Source: Enterobacter asburiae
GTDB taxonomy: Bacteria > Pseudomonadota > Gammaproteobacteria > Enterobacterales > Enterobacteriaceae
Direction: 5' to 3'
DNA: 64,000 bases
Assembly: GCF_008080435.1 (NCBI RefSeq)
Contig: NZ_VRKN01000017.1
Coordinates: 17,987-81,986, forward strand
Position numbers and translations under genes: made by a program. This document shows positions 36,951-46,425 of the stretch, piece by piece. The notes under the pieces are model-generated. The model saw only the letters and a program-made list of their open reading frames with translations, ran no database searches and was not told the origin of the DNA. Each line of letters begins with the position of its first letter. Within the stretch, counting starts at the first letter, position 1.

Positions 36951-37000
36951 ACTGCGGCCTGATGCCCTCACCCCGGCCCTCTCCCACAGGGAGAGGGAGA
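36951..37000. repeat. GC-rich palindromic intergenic repeat (family 2)
   Basis: The segment begins ACTGCGGCCTGATGCCCTCA and closes with the stem CTCTCCC-ACA-GGGAGAG. It lies between the convergent ends of yhjE and yhjG. Confidence 0.7.
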
Positions 37001-37007
37001 AAGAGAG

Positions 37008-39050
37008 CTACTTCTTCATCTGCGACAAAATAGTCCGGCACTGATTCGCTTCGCCTTCTGACGGCGAAATCAATGCCAGCAGCGCTGCGGCTGGGGTGAC
37101 CAGCGTCGCAAGCGCCGCAGCCACCGCACCGCGCGCAATCAGCGGTCCGGGCTTCACGCCCGCCTGCGGATTTTTGAAGGTCCCGCGTACGTAAAGCGGC
37201 GAGCGCAGGGTGATGATACGGATCCCCTTACTTTCCGGGTCAATCGTCAAATCAAGCTGCTCCGAGGCCATGCTGGCGGTACCGGTCACGTTAATCACCG
37301 CGTTTTCCGTGTCGAAGGCAAAAATCTGCGGGCGCGCCACGCCGTTAACCAGATCCAGATTTGCCGCTGCGCAGTTCACCCGCACCTCATCATCACCGAA
37401 GATTTGCCCGATGACGTAGTTGCCCACGTTCAGCCCCAGGATCTCCATCAGGTTTCGGCTCACCAGCCCGTCGTTCATCAGCAGTTTCAGGTTACCATTG
37501 CCGCTGCCCAGCAGCGCCGCCACCGAGTTCCCCACGCCGCGAATGTCGGCATCGCCGTTCATTTCACCGAGGGTTTTCTGCATCAACTCAACGTTCGGCA
37601 TCAGCTCTTTCAGCTTCAATCGACGCGCCTGGATCTCCGCCCGTCCCTGCATCGGCTTCTTATCGCCTTCCAGGTGAATGTTCGAGGAAATCGTCCCGCC
37701 CGCCATGCCAAACTTCAGTGGCTGCAGGCGCAGGTCGGCGTTTTTGAGGAGGATATGGGTCGAAAGATTGCTGATTGGCAGGGTACTGCCATGTTCAATT
37801 TTTCCACCTTTGAAGCGCACATCCGCATCCATCACGTTCCATTTGTCGGTTTCGAAGCGATCGTAAGGCAACACTTTGCCCGCAGGCTGAACGTCCTTCC
37901 TGACCTCTTTCGACTTTGTTCCTTTGCCCGAATCCACGCCAATCAGCGGACCAAGGTCGGCCAGACGCAGCTGACGGGACTCGACATCCCCTTCCAGTTT
38001 CGGGCGCGGTTTTCCGGTGGTGTAGGTCAGCGTGCCGTGGATGTCGCTGTCGCCGATCCGGCCGTTAAAATCCCGGTAGTCAAAAACGGACGATTTTTCG
38101 GTATCGATTTTGGCGACCAGATGCCCGTCCGTTTCGAACGGCGGGGTATCCGGCAGCAGTACACCGGTCAGTTCATAGAGTTCACCCAGCGAATCACCGG
38201 CGAATTTGAGTTGAAGATCGACGCCCCCCATATTCATCGGGTCGTTAACCGTCCCCACAAACGCCACGCGGGTGTTACCGGAACGGAAGTCCGCCTGCAC
38301 CGGGAACGGCGTGCCTTCGCTCCGTAGCGCCAGCATGCCGCCGATTTTCCCTTTACCGCTGAGAGGCTGATCGTTGTAGCGTCCTTTTGCCGTCAGGCCG
38401 AAGACATAGTCACCTACGCTTGCCGCGTCACCTTTTTCCTTCGTGCCCGTGACCTCGCTAAACGGCAGCGGTTTGCCCAGCGGATCGACCAGGATCTCCA
38501 CATCCGCCTTGCTGACATTATCGTCTATGGCGATCCGCCCGCGATCAAAGAGAATATTGTCGAGTCGGAATGACCAGGAAGAAGGCTGGGCATTCGGATC
38601 TTTTTCGCTGGTGCTGGCAAGGTTAAACGTCCAGTTGTTGTTTTTTTCTGAGAGTCGGATCAGGCGCGCATCGGGCTGCTGAAGTTTGATCCACGGCAGA
38701 TAGACCGTTTTGGTGAAGAGCGCCAGCGGAGCCAGCGTGGCCTCAACGCGTGGCAGGTGGATCATCGTGACGTCCGGGATATCCGGCGGGTTGCCGAGAA
38801 TGATGTCGTCGGCATGGACGTGTGGCCAGGGGATCCAGCTTCGCCAGCCGGGCTCCTCTTTCTGACGCTCCCATACCACCCCTAAATCACCGCGTATGGC
38901 GAAGGGGCGGTTCAGTTCGGTTGAGACTTTCTGGTTGATGGTCGGCTTGAGACGGTTCCAGTCAAACGTCGCAATAATGATGCCGACGACCACGATCAAC
39001 AACAAGAAAATCCCTGCTGTCCAGGAGATTACCCTGGTTGTTCTTGTCAT
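37008..39050 (-). CDS. yhjG: AsmA-family inner-membrane-anchored protein YhjG
   Basis: A 680-residue protein with one N-terminal membrane anchor (about residues 9-28) and a long periplasmic beta-rich body. The AsmA N-terminal motif is seen as FDWNRLKPTINQKVS, and the AsmA C-terminal region ends with hydrophobic RGAVAAALATLVTPAAALLA. AsmA/TamB-type proteins are thought to bridge the envelope and move phospholipids outward. It is 65 bp downstream of pdeH on the same strand and may share its transcript. Confidence 0.88.
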   Translation of the reverse strand: MTRTTRVISWTAGIFLLLIVVVGIIIATFDWNRLKPTINQKVSTELNRPFAIRGDLGVVWERQKEEPGWRSWIPWPHVHADDIILGNPPDIPDVTMIHLPRVEATLAPLALFTKTVYLPWIKLQQPDARLIRLSEKNNNWTFNLASTSEKDPNAQPSSWSFRLDNILFDRGRIAIDDNVSKADVEILVDPLGKPLPFSEVTGTKEKGDAASVGDYVFGLTAKGRYNDQPLSGKGKIGGMLALRSEGTPFPVQADFRSGNTRVAFVGTVNDPMNMGGVDLQLKFAGDSLGELYELTGVLLPDTPPFETDGHLVAKIDTEKSSVFDYRDFNGRIGDSDIHGTLTYTTGKPRPKLEGDVESRQLRLADLGPLIGVDSGKGTKSKEVRKDVQPAGKVLPYDRFETDKWNVMDADVRFKGGKIEHGSTLPISNLSTHILLKNADLRLQPLKFGMAGGTISSNIHLEGDKKPMQGRAEIQARRLKLKELMPNVELMQKTLGEMNGDADIRGVGNSVAALLGSGNGNLKLLMNDGLVSRNLMEILGLNVGNYVIGQIFGDDEVRVNCAAANLDLVNGVARPQIFAFDTENAVINVTGTASMASEQLDLTIDPESKGIRIITLRSPLYVRGTFKNPQAGVKPGPLIARGAVAAALATLVTPAAALLALISPSEGEANQCRTILSQMKK

Positions 39051-39115
39051 TTTTATCCCCTTTCCTGATGATCTGTCCTGTAAAACTATAGTTCAGACAA
39101 AGGGAAGCGGGCTTA

Positions 39116-39889
39116 TCAGAGGGTCGTTATAACGTTATCGAGGCGATCCATCGGTACCGGGCGAGAGAGGTAATAGCCTTGCGCCGCCGCTGCGGGAGAG
39201 TTTTGCACATCACGCCACTCTTCCAGTGTTTCCACACCTTCAACAATCACACCCTGGCAATAGCGGTTCATCAGCTGCAATAACAGCGTAAACAGATTCC
39301 GCCCTTCCGGGGTCTGACGCAGCATAATGAACAGATCGCGGGCCACTTTAATGTAGTCGTAGCGCACTTCACTCAGGGCGGAGAAGTTCGCCATGCCGGT
39401 GCCAAAGTCATCCAGCCACAGCGGGCCATATTCGCATATCGAAGCAAACGAGGAATCCTGCGGCAGACGGACATGCTCCACCAGCTCAAAACGCATCCAC
39501 GGCAGGGTGGCGATCAGCTCCTGCAATGTCGCGTTCTGGCGCAGCGCCAGCAGGGTTGGGCCATCGACGTTGACCGAGGCGAGGATATCGTGCTGTTCGA
39601 AAAAGGAGTGCTTCGTCGCCAGCATACGAAGCTGCTCTTCCAGCACATCCAGACGCTGGCGAACGGCAACTTCGGCAAAATAGCGATCCGGCGCGATGCG
39701 CTGAGTAGGGTTTGAGGGGTGCGTAACGACGGTCAAAATTTCAATTGCCATCAGTCGACCATCTGTTCGGTAGATCGGCTGATAGGTGTACGCACGCTCA
39801 CATTGCAGCCAGTAGCGATGCTCCTGCAAGTTCTCAATACTTGCCTCAGGCGTAGTGCTCAGCCGCTGGATAACCTGCTCTGACTTCAT
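39116..39889 (-). CDS. pdeH: Cyclic-di-GMP phosphodiesterase PdeH (YhjH)
   Basis: A 257-residue protein consisting of one EAL domain with no sensor domain, as in E. coli. The EAL signature is the variant EIL (MAIEILTVV), and the metal and catalytic residues appear in FELVEH, LDDFGTGMANF, YIKVARDLF and GVIVEGVE. In E. coli it is the main phosphodiesterase that keeps c-di-GMP low in motile cells so that YcgR does not brake the flagella, and it counteracts cellulose synthesis. A near-perfect FliA promoter lies 48 bp upstream. Confidence 0.93.
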   Translation of the reverse strand: MKSEQVIQRLSTTPEASIENLQEHRYWLQCERAYTYQPIYRTDGRLMAIEILTVVTHPSNPTQRIAPDRYFAEVAVRQRLDVLEEQLRMLATKHSFFEQHDILASVNVDGPTLLALRQNATLQELIATLPWMRFELVEHVRLPQDSSFASICEYGPLWLDDFGTGMANFSALSEVRYDYIKVARDLFIMLRQTPEGRNLFTLLLQLMNRYCQGVIVEGVETLEEWRDVQNSPAAAAQGYYLSRPVPMDRLDNVITTL

Positions 39890-39936
39890 TTCAGATGTCC
39901 TGTTGTTGGGATAGCCTTTCTGGACTCGTCACAGGA

Positions 39937-39963
39937 TTATCGGCGCGACAATTGAGAACTTTA
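39937..39963 (-). promoter_or_regulatory. FliA (sigma-28) flagellar class 3 promoter of pdeH
   Basis: Read on the minus strand, TAAAGTTC (39956-39963), an 11-nt spacer and GCCGATAA (39937-39944) match the FliA consensus TAAAGTTT-N11-GCCGATAA in 15 of 16 positions. It starts 48 bp upstream of the pdeH ATG. FliA control of yhjH is known in E. coli. Confidence 0.92.
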
Positions 39964-40035
39964 TGTTCAATTCACCGGGAAAATGAAATTAAGATGACAG
40001 AAATGCGCGGGAACACGCGCTGGCTCAAATAAAAT

Positions 40036-40054
40036 AATGGAACGTTGTTTTAAT
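40036..40054. promoter_or_regulatory. Candidate KdgR operator of kdgK
   Basis: The 19-bp site AATGGAACGTTGTTTTAAT differs from the KdgR palindrome AATGAAACNNTGTTTCATT at three positions. It lies 65 bp upstream of the kdgK start. KdgR repression of kdgK is established in enterobacteria; the site itself is a pattern match. Confidence 0.6.
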
Positions 40055-40118
40055 ATAGTTGACCGGTTAATTCACTCAGCGCACACTGCTGATAATTCTT
40101 CTGTTCAGGTTCACGACT

Positions 40119-41048
40119 ATGTCCAAAAAAATTGCCGTGATTGGCGAATGCATGATTGAGCTGTCACAAAAAGGCGCGGAAGTCAGCCGCGGATTTGGTG
40201 GCGATACGTTAAACACGTCCGTTTATATTGCCCGTCAGGTTGCGCCTGACGCGCTCACCGTGAACTACGTTACCGCTCTGGGTACGGACAGCTTCAGCCA
40301 GCAAATGCTGGAGGCCTGGCAGAGTGAACATGTTGAGACATCGCTGATCCAGCGTATGGAAAACCGCCTCCCGGGGCTTTATTACATCGAAACCGACAGC
40401 ACCGGCGAACGCACGTTTTATTACTGGCGTAACGAAGCCGCGGCCAAATTCTGGCTGGAGAGCGACGCGGCCACGGCCATCTGCGAAGCGCTGGCGACAT
40501 TTGACTATCTCTATCTGAGCGGCATTAGCCTGGCGATTTTAAGCCCCGCCAGCCGAGAAAAACTGCTCTCGCTGCTGCGCGAATGCCGTGCAAACGGCGG
40601 TAAGGTTATTTTCGATAACAACTACCGTCCGCGCCTGTGGGCCAGCCGTGAAGAGACGCAGCAGGTCTATCAACAGATGCTGCAGTGCACCGACATCGCC
40701 TTCCTGACGCTCGACGATGAAGACGCTCTGTGGGGTCAGATACCGGTTGATGAGGTGATTGCACGCACGCAGGCGGCTGGCGTGAGTGAAGTGGTGATTA
40801 AGCGCGGTGCGGATTCGTGCCTGGTCGCGGTTGCGGGTGAAGCGCTGGTTGACGTTCCGGCGGTGAAGCTTGCCAAAGAGAAAGTGATTGATACCACGGC
40901 GGCAGGTGATTCATTCAGCGCGGGCTATCTGGCGGTACGCCTGACGGGTGGAACGCCGGAAGCGGCGGCACAGCGTGGGCACCTGACGGCCAGCACGGTG
41001 ATTCAGTATCGCGGGGCGATTATTCCGCGCGAGGCGATGCCTGTATAA
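40119..41048 (+). CDS. kdgK: 2-dehydro-3-deoxygluconokinase
   Basis: A 309-residue PfkB-family sugar kinase, the usual length. The family signature with the catalytic Asp is DTTAAGDSFSAGYLA near residue 255, and the N-terminal GGDTLNTSVYIARQ is the substrate-binding region. It phosphorylates 2-keto-3-deoxygluconate to KDPG, feeding hexuronate and pectin breakdown into the Entner-Doudoroff pathway. A KdgR-like operator lies upstream and a palindromic repeat downstream. Confidence 0.94.
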   Translation: MSKKIAVIGECMIELSQKGAEVSRGFGGDTLNTSVYIARQVAPDALTVNYVTALGTDSFSQQMLEAWQSEHVETSLIQRMENRLPGLYYIETDSTGERTFYYWRNEAAAKFWLESDAATAICEALATFDYLYLSGISLAILSPASREKLLSLLRECRANGGKVIFDNNYRPRLWASREETQQVYQQMLQCTDIAFLTLDDEDALWGQIPVDEVIARTQAAGVSEVVIKRGADSCLVAVAGEALVDVPAVKLAKEKVIDTTAAGDSFSAGYLAVRLTGGTPEAAAQRGHLTASTVIQYRGAIIPREAMPV

Positions 41049-41131
41049 CCCCTCACCCTAACCCTCTCCCCAAAGGGGAGAGGGGACGATGAACACCCTC
41101 TCCCCTTTGGGGAGAGGGCCGGGGTGAGGGG
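41049..41131. repeat. GC-rich palindromic intergenic repeat (family 2), double copy
   Basis: Two stem-loops, CCCTCTCCCC-AAA-GGGGAGAGGG followed by CCCTCTCCCC-TTT-GGGGAGAGGG, occupy the whole gap between convergent kdgK and yhjJ. The outer parts (CCCTCACCCTAA and GGGGTGAGGG) also pair, so a long cruciform or a double terminator-like hairpin can form. Confidence 0.8.
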
Positions 41132-41132
41132 G

Positions 41133-42626
41133 TTACTGCCCCTGCGGAATATCCGTCGCGTCGGGATGTAAATCATCAGCCGTGGCGGCCTGCGCTGGCT
41201 GCGGTGCGGTAGCCATAATGGAATCCCAGGTCGTCTGAAGTTCCTTCATGTCATATTCCGGCTCGCCCTTCGGTTGCAGGAGGATCAACGCCATCTCCTG
41301 CGACAGCTGCTGACGGAGGTCCTGATTGAGCATATCGACGGTCAGACCGTTCAGGAAGTCCTGACGAAGCTTCTGGTACTGTTCCGGCGCAATGTCCACC
41401 ACCTGATTCTGCAGGGAGCGAATACGCTGGCTGATCAGAATGTCGGTATCGGCGCGAGCGTAGGTCGCAAACAGCTTCTGCAGCTCGAGTTTTTTCTGCG
41501 CCACGAGAGCGTTGAATTCCTCTTCGGAAAGCCCCTCTTTACGCACTTTTGCCAGCTCTTTCGCGACCACGCCCAGATTGGCATTCAGCTTATCGCCCGG
41601 CGATTCAACGTTAATGGCACATTGCGCACGCTGGAACAGCACGCGACAGTCAAAGCCAAGGCCGATATTCTTCACGTTGTTCTTACTCAGCGTCTGCTGA
41701 ACGTGCCAGAACAGCGCTTCACGCGCCAGATCGGCACGCCAGTAGCGCAACATCGCCGCGGACTCACGGATTGGCTGCCAGGCGTTATCCCACATGACGG
41801 AGAGGCGATCCTGACGCACGGCGTCGGTCATAATGCTAACAGGCTCTGCACGCAGCGGAGAGAGCGTTGGGACAGGGGCTGGCGTTTCACGCTTGCCTTT
41901 CAAATCACCAAACGCTTTGTTGATCTGCTCCACCACCGCGCGGCTGTCCACGTTACCCACCACAATCAGCGTCATCGCGTCCGGTGTGTACCACTTCTGG
42001 TAGAACGATTTTACCTGTTCGGCGTCCACCGGCTGTTTCAGCGGTTCAGCCGGATCGTGTCCCAGCAACGTCGAGCCCTTCAGGCGGTAACGCCACCAGC
42101 CCTCTTTGGTATCCCCAGGCCAGGTCGCCACCATATCGCTGTTGCTCAGCGCATAGTTGACGGTGTCCGGCGTAATCGCCAGATTACCAGAGGCATCAGA
42201 GAGATACGTAAGCGCTTCTTTAAGCAGGTCGTTACGGTTATTAGGCAGGCTCAGGTTAAACATGGTGTAGTCATACGAGACAACAGCCGGGGGAAGTGGG
42301 CGTTTCGGATCGATGGCCTGTTGCCAAAGCGAACGCACCTGAACCGCTTGCAAGCTGCCGCTCTGCGTGAGCGCCAGCCGGGGAATAAAATGGCTAAAAC
42401 CGGTTTGCTGAGTGCTTTCCGTGAGGGAACCGGTATTAATGGACAGACGGATTTCAATACGGTCGCTGGGACGTTGCGGAGTGGCTAAAACCTGCCACTG
42501 AAAACCATTCGCTAATGTCCCTTGTTGCCAGGCCGGGTCTGGCTGGAGCGCATCTGCCTGCACATAACTGGCTGCTGCTATCATCAGCAAACCGCCGGTT
42601 AAGAGTCGAATTTTTGTGCCCTGCAT
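41133..42626 (-). CDS. yhjJ: M16-family zinc peptidase-like protein YhjJ, probably inactive
   Basis: A 497-residue secreted protein with an N-terminal signal peptide (cleavage likely after ASYVQA, near residue 24). It has the paired M16 (insulinase/pitrilysin) domains. Where active M16 enzymes have HxxEH the sequence reads GFSHFIPRLAL, so the second His and the Glu are lacking. It is therefore likely a non-catalytic periplasmic homologue, as the E. coli protein is thought to be. The role is unknown. Confidence 0.87.
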   Translation of the reverse strand: MQGTKIRLLTGGLLMIAAASYVQADALQPDPAWQQGTLANGFQWQVLATPQRPSDRIEIRLSINTGSLTESTQQTGFSHFIPRLALTQSGSLQAVQVRSLWQQAIDPKRPLPPAVVSYDYTMFNLSLPNNRNDLLKEALTYLSDASGNLAITPDTVNYALSNSDMVATWPGDTKEGWWRYRLKGSTLLGHDPAEPLKQPVDAEQVKSFYQKWYTPDAMTLIVVGNVDSRAVVEQINKAFGDLKGKRETPAPVPTLSPLRAEPVSIMTDAVRQDRLSVMWDNAWQPIRESAAMLRYWRADLAREALFWHVQQTLSKNNVKNIGLGFDCRVLFQRAQCAINVESPGDKLNANLGVVAKELAKVRKEGLSEEEFNALVAQKKLELQKLFATYARADTDILISQRIRSLQNQVVDIAPEQYQKLRQDFLNGLTVDMLNQDLRQQLSQEMALILLQPKGEPEYDMKELQTTWDSIMATAPQPAQAATADDLHPDATDIPQGQ

Positions 42627-42853
42627 GTGAACCCCTGATCAACATTCCTGGTTAAAAAAGAGTGTTTCGCAACGCGCTTCACTCTTAAAGATGACGATGA
42701 AAACACGTCGATTAGACCGCGCGTTCGGCAAAACGTCACGGTCAGAAGTGAAATATACCCAAAAAAAATCTTGTCGAATTATGACAGGTACGAACAGTTA
42801 TTATGCGCAGGAGCCCGCATCCCGACAAGGGAATACGGGCATTTGTGACAAGA

Positions 42854-44179
<1,326 letters not shown>

Positions 44180-44299
44180 TTATGGTTAACCTGCGGCTTT
44201 AAAATAACACCCACATAACAGGACAGAAATAAACTCAGTTCAAATTTGAAACACAAATGTTAAGAACTTTGAGCTGGCTCGCACAAGCCAGCAACAAAA

Positions 44300-46306
44300 T
44301 TACACTTTTACGTGGTTGTCAGCGCCAGAAAGGTATCGTTGTTCAAAGACATCCGAAGGAACAGCAGGGGCAAAAAGGAAGCCTTGCCCGCTCTCCACGC
44401 CCGCCTCTGCCAGCCAGGCGCGTTGCGCTTCGGTTTCAATCCCTTCGGCAATAAGATGCAGGTTGAGACTGCGCGCCATCTGGATAATCGCCTGCACCAT
44501 GCTGCTGTCGCCCGGCAGGCCGTCGACAAACGCTTTGTCAATTTTGAGCACATCCACTGGAAGGGTTTTCATGTGCTGAAGCTGGCGCAGCCCGGCGTAG
44601 CCCATACCAAAATCGTCCAGCGCAATGCGAATCCCGGCATTACGCAGCGGTTTCAGGATCGCGACCGCCTCGTTGGGATCGTCAATGCGTCGGCTCTCCG
44701 TCACTTCCAGAGTTAACGTATCCGGCTTGATTCGGTAACGATGGATCAGCTCCAGCATCTCTGAAACCATGGTCGGGTGCATAAGCTGCAGGGCAGACAA
44801 ATTGACCGACAGCGGCAACATCACGCCGCGCTCCTGCCAGGCCGCAAGCTGACGGCAGGACTCCTCCAGCACCCAGTAGCCGACGGTAACCATCAGGCCG
44901 CAGGACTCAATGCGCTCAATTAGCCCTTCCGGCAGTTCCCACGAACCATCCGGCTGCTGCAGACGCAGCAGCGCCTCGGCGCTTTTCACTTCTCCCGTCA
45001 GCAAATTCACCTGCGGCTGTAGCCAGAGGGCAAACTGGCGGTTATCCAGCGCGGTCAGGATGTCGCTTTCTTCCGTCAGGCGCTGCTGCGCCTTTTCCAT
45101 CTGCTCCGGGTCGAAGAACTGGATCTGATTTTTCCCTTTGCGCCGGGCGGTAAACGCCGCCGAGAACGCGCGACGATAAAGCTGTTCCGCCGTTAAATCA
45201 CCATAGTACATGGCGATACCGATGCTGGCGCTTGGACGAAGCTGGATACCCTGAATGGGCAACCGCTCATTAATGACAGTGAGTACTTGCTGACCTAATG
45301 TGATCGCATGCCAGGGTTCTTTTACGCCATTGGCAATCACCACCAGGTCGTAACCGCTGACCTGAGTCAGCACCATGCGCGGGGCAAGGACAGACTTCAC
45401 TTTTTCCACCAGGGTCAGCAGCAGCATTTCGCGCTGGCTCTCCTTGAGCACGCCAGCCGTGTCCTGCAGGGTTTCACAGGCGATTGCCATCAGCGCCGTG
45501 GTTTGCTGACGGGCAACGGTCTGCTCCAGCATCGCCATCAGGAACGCTTTATTGGGAAGCTCCGACACCGGGAAGCGCGTGGCGCTGCTGTTTAACTCAT
45601 CCTGCTGACGCTGGATGCGCTGCTGGTTGAGGTTGTAGCTGCGCACCAGCATACCTATCTCATCGTCATGATGCAGACGCGGCAGCTCAAGCTGATGTCC
45701 CATCTGATCCTGCGGCGCAAGCGTATTCAGCTCGCGGGCGATACGGCGCAGCGGATGAACAATCAGCCGGTTAATGCACCAGGTGAGCGCCACGCTGAGG
45801 ATCAGCGTCATAAGTAAGCAAGTGGTCACTAACGTAACCACCCAGCTCATGACGAATTTATACATGCGGTAGGAGTCCGCCTGTAATACCAGGTAGGCCA
45901 GCGGCTGCGGATTCGCAGGGCGTTCGAGTGAATAGACGGGTAGAGAAATCTGCACCGGCAGTTCAAACAGGCGCATCACCATCATCGGGACGGGACGCTC
46001 CGGGATAAAGCTCATCCGCAGCGCCTGAAACTGGTTAGGCAAGACGACATCGGCGCGGCTAACAACGCCGGCAGGCTGAATGCGTTTTAAAATGGTTTCC
46101 GCTTCGGGAATATCCCCTTTCAGGATAGAGGCAGAAAGCGGGCCACGTACCGAGCGGGCGATACTTTCTAACTGCGAAGCCGTGTTATAGCGATTTTGCT
46201 GTACGGAATGAAACAGCAAAATTACGCAGAAGAGCAGTACAAACAGCATGGTGACGGCAGAGACCATCGCCATCTGTTTGATTGTTAAGGAACGGCTGAC
46301 ACGCAA
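44300..46306 (-). CDS. pdeK: Membrane-bound c-di-GMP phosphodiesterase PdeK (YhjK/HmsP-like)
   Basis: A 668-residue protein with two membrane helices (about residues 12-32 and 150-175) enclosing a periplasmic sensor, then a HAMP-like linker, a degenerate GGDEF domain and an intact EAL domain. The GGDEF signature is replaced by SGYDL, whereas EALLRL, the [11 protein letters not shown] loop and VLKIDKAF are kept, so only phosphodiesterase activity is expected. The best start is a TTG at 46306 ([10 protein letters not shown] follows), 7 nt from GGAG; a second TTG five codons upstream is inside the ribosome-binding site. It adjoins bcsC, placing a cellulose antagonist beside the synthase. Confidence 0.9.
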   Translation of the reverse strand: MRVSRSLTIKQMAMVSAVTMLFVLLFCVILLFHSVQQNRYNTASQLESIARSVRGPLSASILKGDIPEAETILKRIQPAGVVSRADVVLPNQFQALRMSFIPERPVPMMVMRLFELPVQISLPVYSLERPANPQPLAYLVLQADSYRMYKFVMSWVVTLVTTCLLMTLILSVALTWCINRLIVHPLRRIARELNTLAPQDQMGHQLELPRLHHDDEIGMLVRSYNLNQQRIQRQQDELNSSATRFPVSELPNKAFLMAMLEQTVARQQTTALMAIACETLQDTAGVLKESQREMLLLTLVEKVKSVLAPRMVLTQVSGYDLVVIANGVKEPWHAITLGQQVLTVINERLPIQGIQLRPSASIGIAMYYGDLTAEQLYRRAFSAAFTARRKGKNQIQFFDPEQMEKAQQRLTEESDILTALDNRQFALWLQPQVNLLTGEVKSAEALLRLQQPDGSWELPEGLIERIESCGLMVTVGYWVLEESCRQLAAWQERGVMLPLSVNLSALQLMHPTMVSEMLELIHRYRIKPDTLTLEVTESRRIDDPNEAVAILKPLRNAGIRIALDDFGMGYAGLRQLQHMKTLPVDVLKIDKAFVDGLPGDSSMVQAIIQMARSLNLHLIAEGIETEAQRAWLAEAGVESGQGFLFAPAVPSDVFEQRYLSGADNHVKV

Positions 46307-46425
46307 AATGACTCTCCACAAAACTCGAAGCGCAGGGCGCGCCAGGGTGTAAACCTGGCGCGCCTGAGTATACCCGATTGCCGCGCTATTAAGAGAGACT
46401 TACAAATGGATTAAGGAAAATCCGA

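Noticed and set aside
41274..42488. 404-codon plus-strand frame opposite yhjJ
   Set aside because: Antisense of a signal-peptide-bearing conserved gene; composition is Arg/Gln/His-rich.
42814..42841. Terminator for dctA
   Set aside because: A GC stem exists but the downstream sequence (TCCTGCGCAT on the minus strand) has no uridine run; mentioned under dctA only.
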